NCBI GenBank assembly: GCA_026545765.1
Contig: JAIFAC010000121.1
Coordinates: 62,001-126,000 of the forward strand
Source of the DNA: Plantago major
Lineage: Eukaryota; Streptophyta; Magnoliopsida; Lamiales; Plantaginaceae
DNA length: 64,000 nucleotides
Direction: 5' to 3'
Shown: piece by piece, positions 63,786 to 64,000 of the stretch
How positions within the stretch are numbered: the stretch's first letter is position 1
Layout: the number at the start of each line of letters is the position of its first letter
Notes under the pieces: model-generated
Seen by the model: the letters and a program-made list of their open reading frames with translations, nothing else
Databases searched by the model: none
What the model was told of the DNA's origin: nothing
Translations under genes and position numbers: made by a program

Positions 63786-64000
63786 CTAGGTAAACATTTT
63801 ATACAACTTTCACCATGATTTACTCCGACATTGCAATAGCTGGAATTGCATACCACTTAATGCAAAATGATAAGCGATCTCTCGATGCGTGAAGTACAAA
63901 ACTAATTCTAAGGGATTATATATTTGCCTATTTTGCTGAAGAAAAATCATCCAAAAATCTGATAGAATTGCATCTCATGTAATCTGATAGAATTTCACCT
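63786..64000. repeat. Flank repeated from 49893-50110
   Basis: The sequence after the MITE follows that at 49893 base for base apart from small indels (TACTAGGTAAACATTTTAT, GAATTGCATCTCATGTAATC). It continues to the window edge, so a further copy of the 50.1 kb flank probably lies to the right. Confidence 0.9.

Overview
This 64 kb window looks like repeat-dense (pericentromere-like) nuclear DNA of a flowering plant, probably a eudicot. The evidence is plant-type LTR retrotransposons, L1-type LINEs with plant ORF1 and zf-RVT domains, CACTA, hAT and Stowaway DNA elements, and a two-exon gene remnant of the major-latex-protein (MLP/Bet v 1) family. I see no intact host gene, no tRNA or rRNA gene, no CRISPR array and no organellar DNA. 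Almost every coding segment is broken by frameshifts and stops, so genes are listed as pseudogenes.

Layout, left to right. (1) 1-4545: 3' part of a plus-oriented Ty3/Gypsy Tat-type element, with an antisense ORF (minus strand) that has its own TATA box and 5'-leader intron, then polypurine tract and 3' LTR. (2) 4546-12744: copy A of a large duplication holding an MLP-like pseudogene, tandem MITEs and a full-length 6.0 kb LINE with 17-bp target-site duplications (TSDs). (3) 13332-20840: a minus-oriented Gypsy element with a 3' LTR, a long non-coding stretch and a gag-protease region but no reverse transcriptase, split by a solo LTR. (4) 20790-22141: 5' part of a second LINE. (5) 22142-24151: a second gag-protease fragment of the same Gypsy family. 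(6) 24994-32297: a minus-oriented Tat element (3' LTR, antisense ORF on the plus strand, and RNase H plus integrase on the minus strand), cut by (7) a CACTA transposon from 32298 to about 39475 (Tnp1-like and TNP2-like genes). (8) 39500-47603: an Env-like or accessory ORF with several short introns, then PPT and LTR of a Ty1/Copia (Sirevirus-like) element. (9) 47604-50668: minisatellite, a short duplicated block, a Copia integrase fragment, a CACTA end and a truncated Stowaway MITE. (10) 50669-58802: copy B of the large duplication (same MLP remnant, same LINE in the same site). (11) 58802-64000: a second copy of the short block, a second LTR split by a hAT element, a foldback MITE and an intact Stowaway MITE whose flank repeats the sequence at 49752-50110.

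The parts do not form a pathway. They record a history: LINE insertion into the MLP locus, duplication of that locus, tandem duplication of a unit running from about 48.2 to 58.8 kb, and nested insertions that can be ordered through paralogous empty sites. The most interesting biology is inside the retroelements: two diverged Tat elements share an antisense gene with promoter and leader intron, and the Copia accessory ORF appears to be an array of short exons. Many small indels between copies A and B fall at CTG/CAG and GG/CC motifs, so some frameshifts may be sequencing errors.
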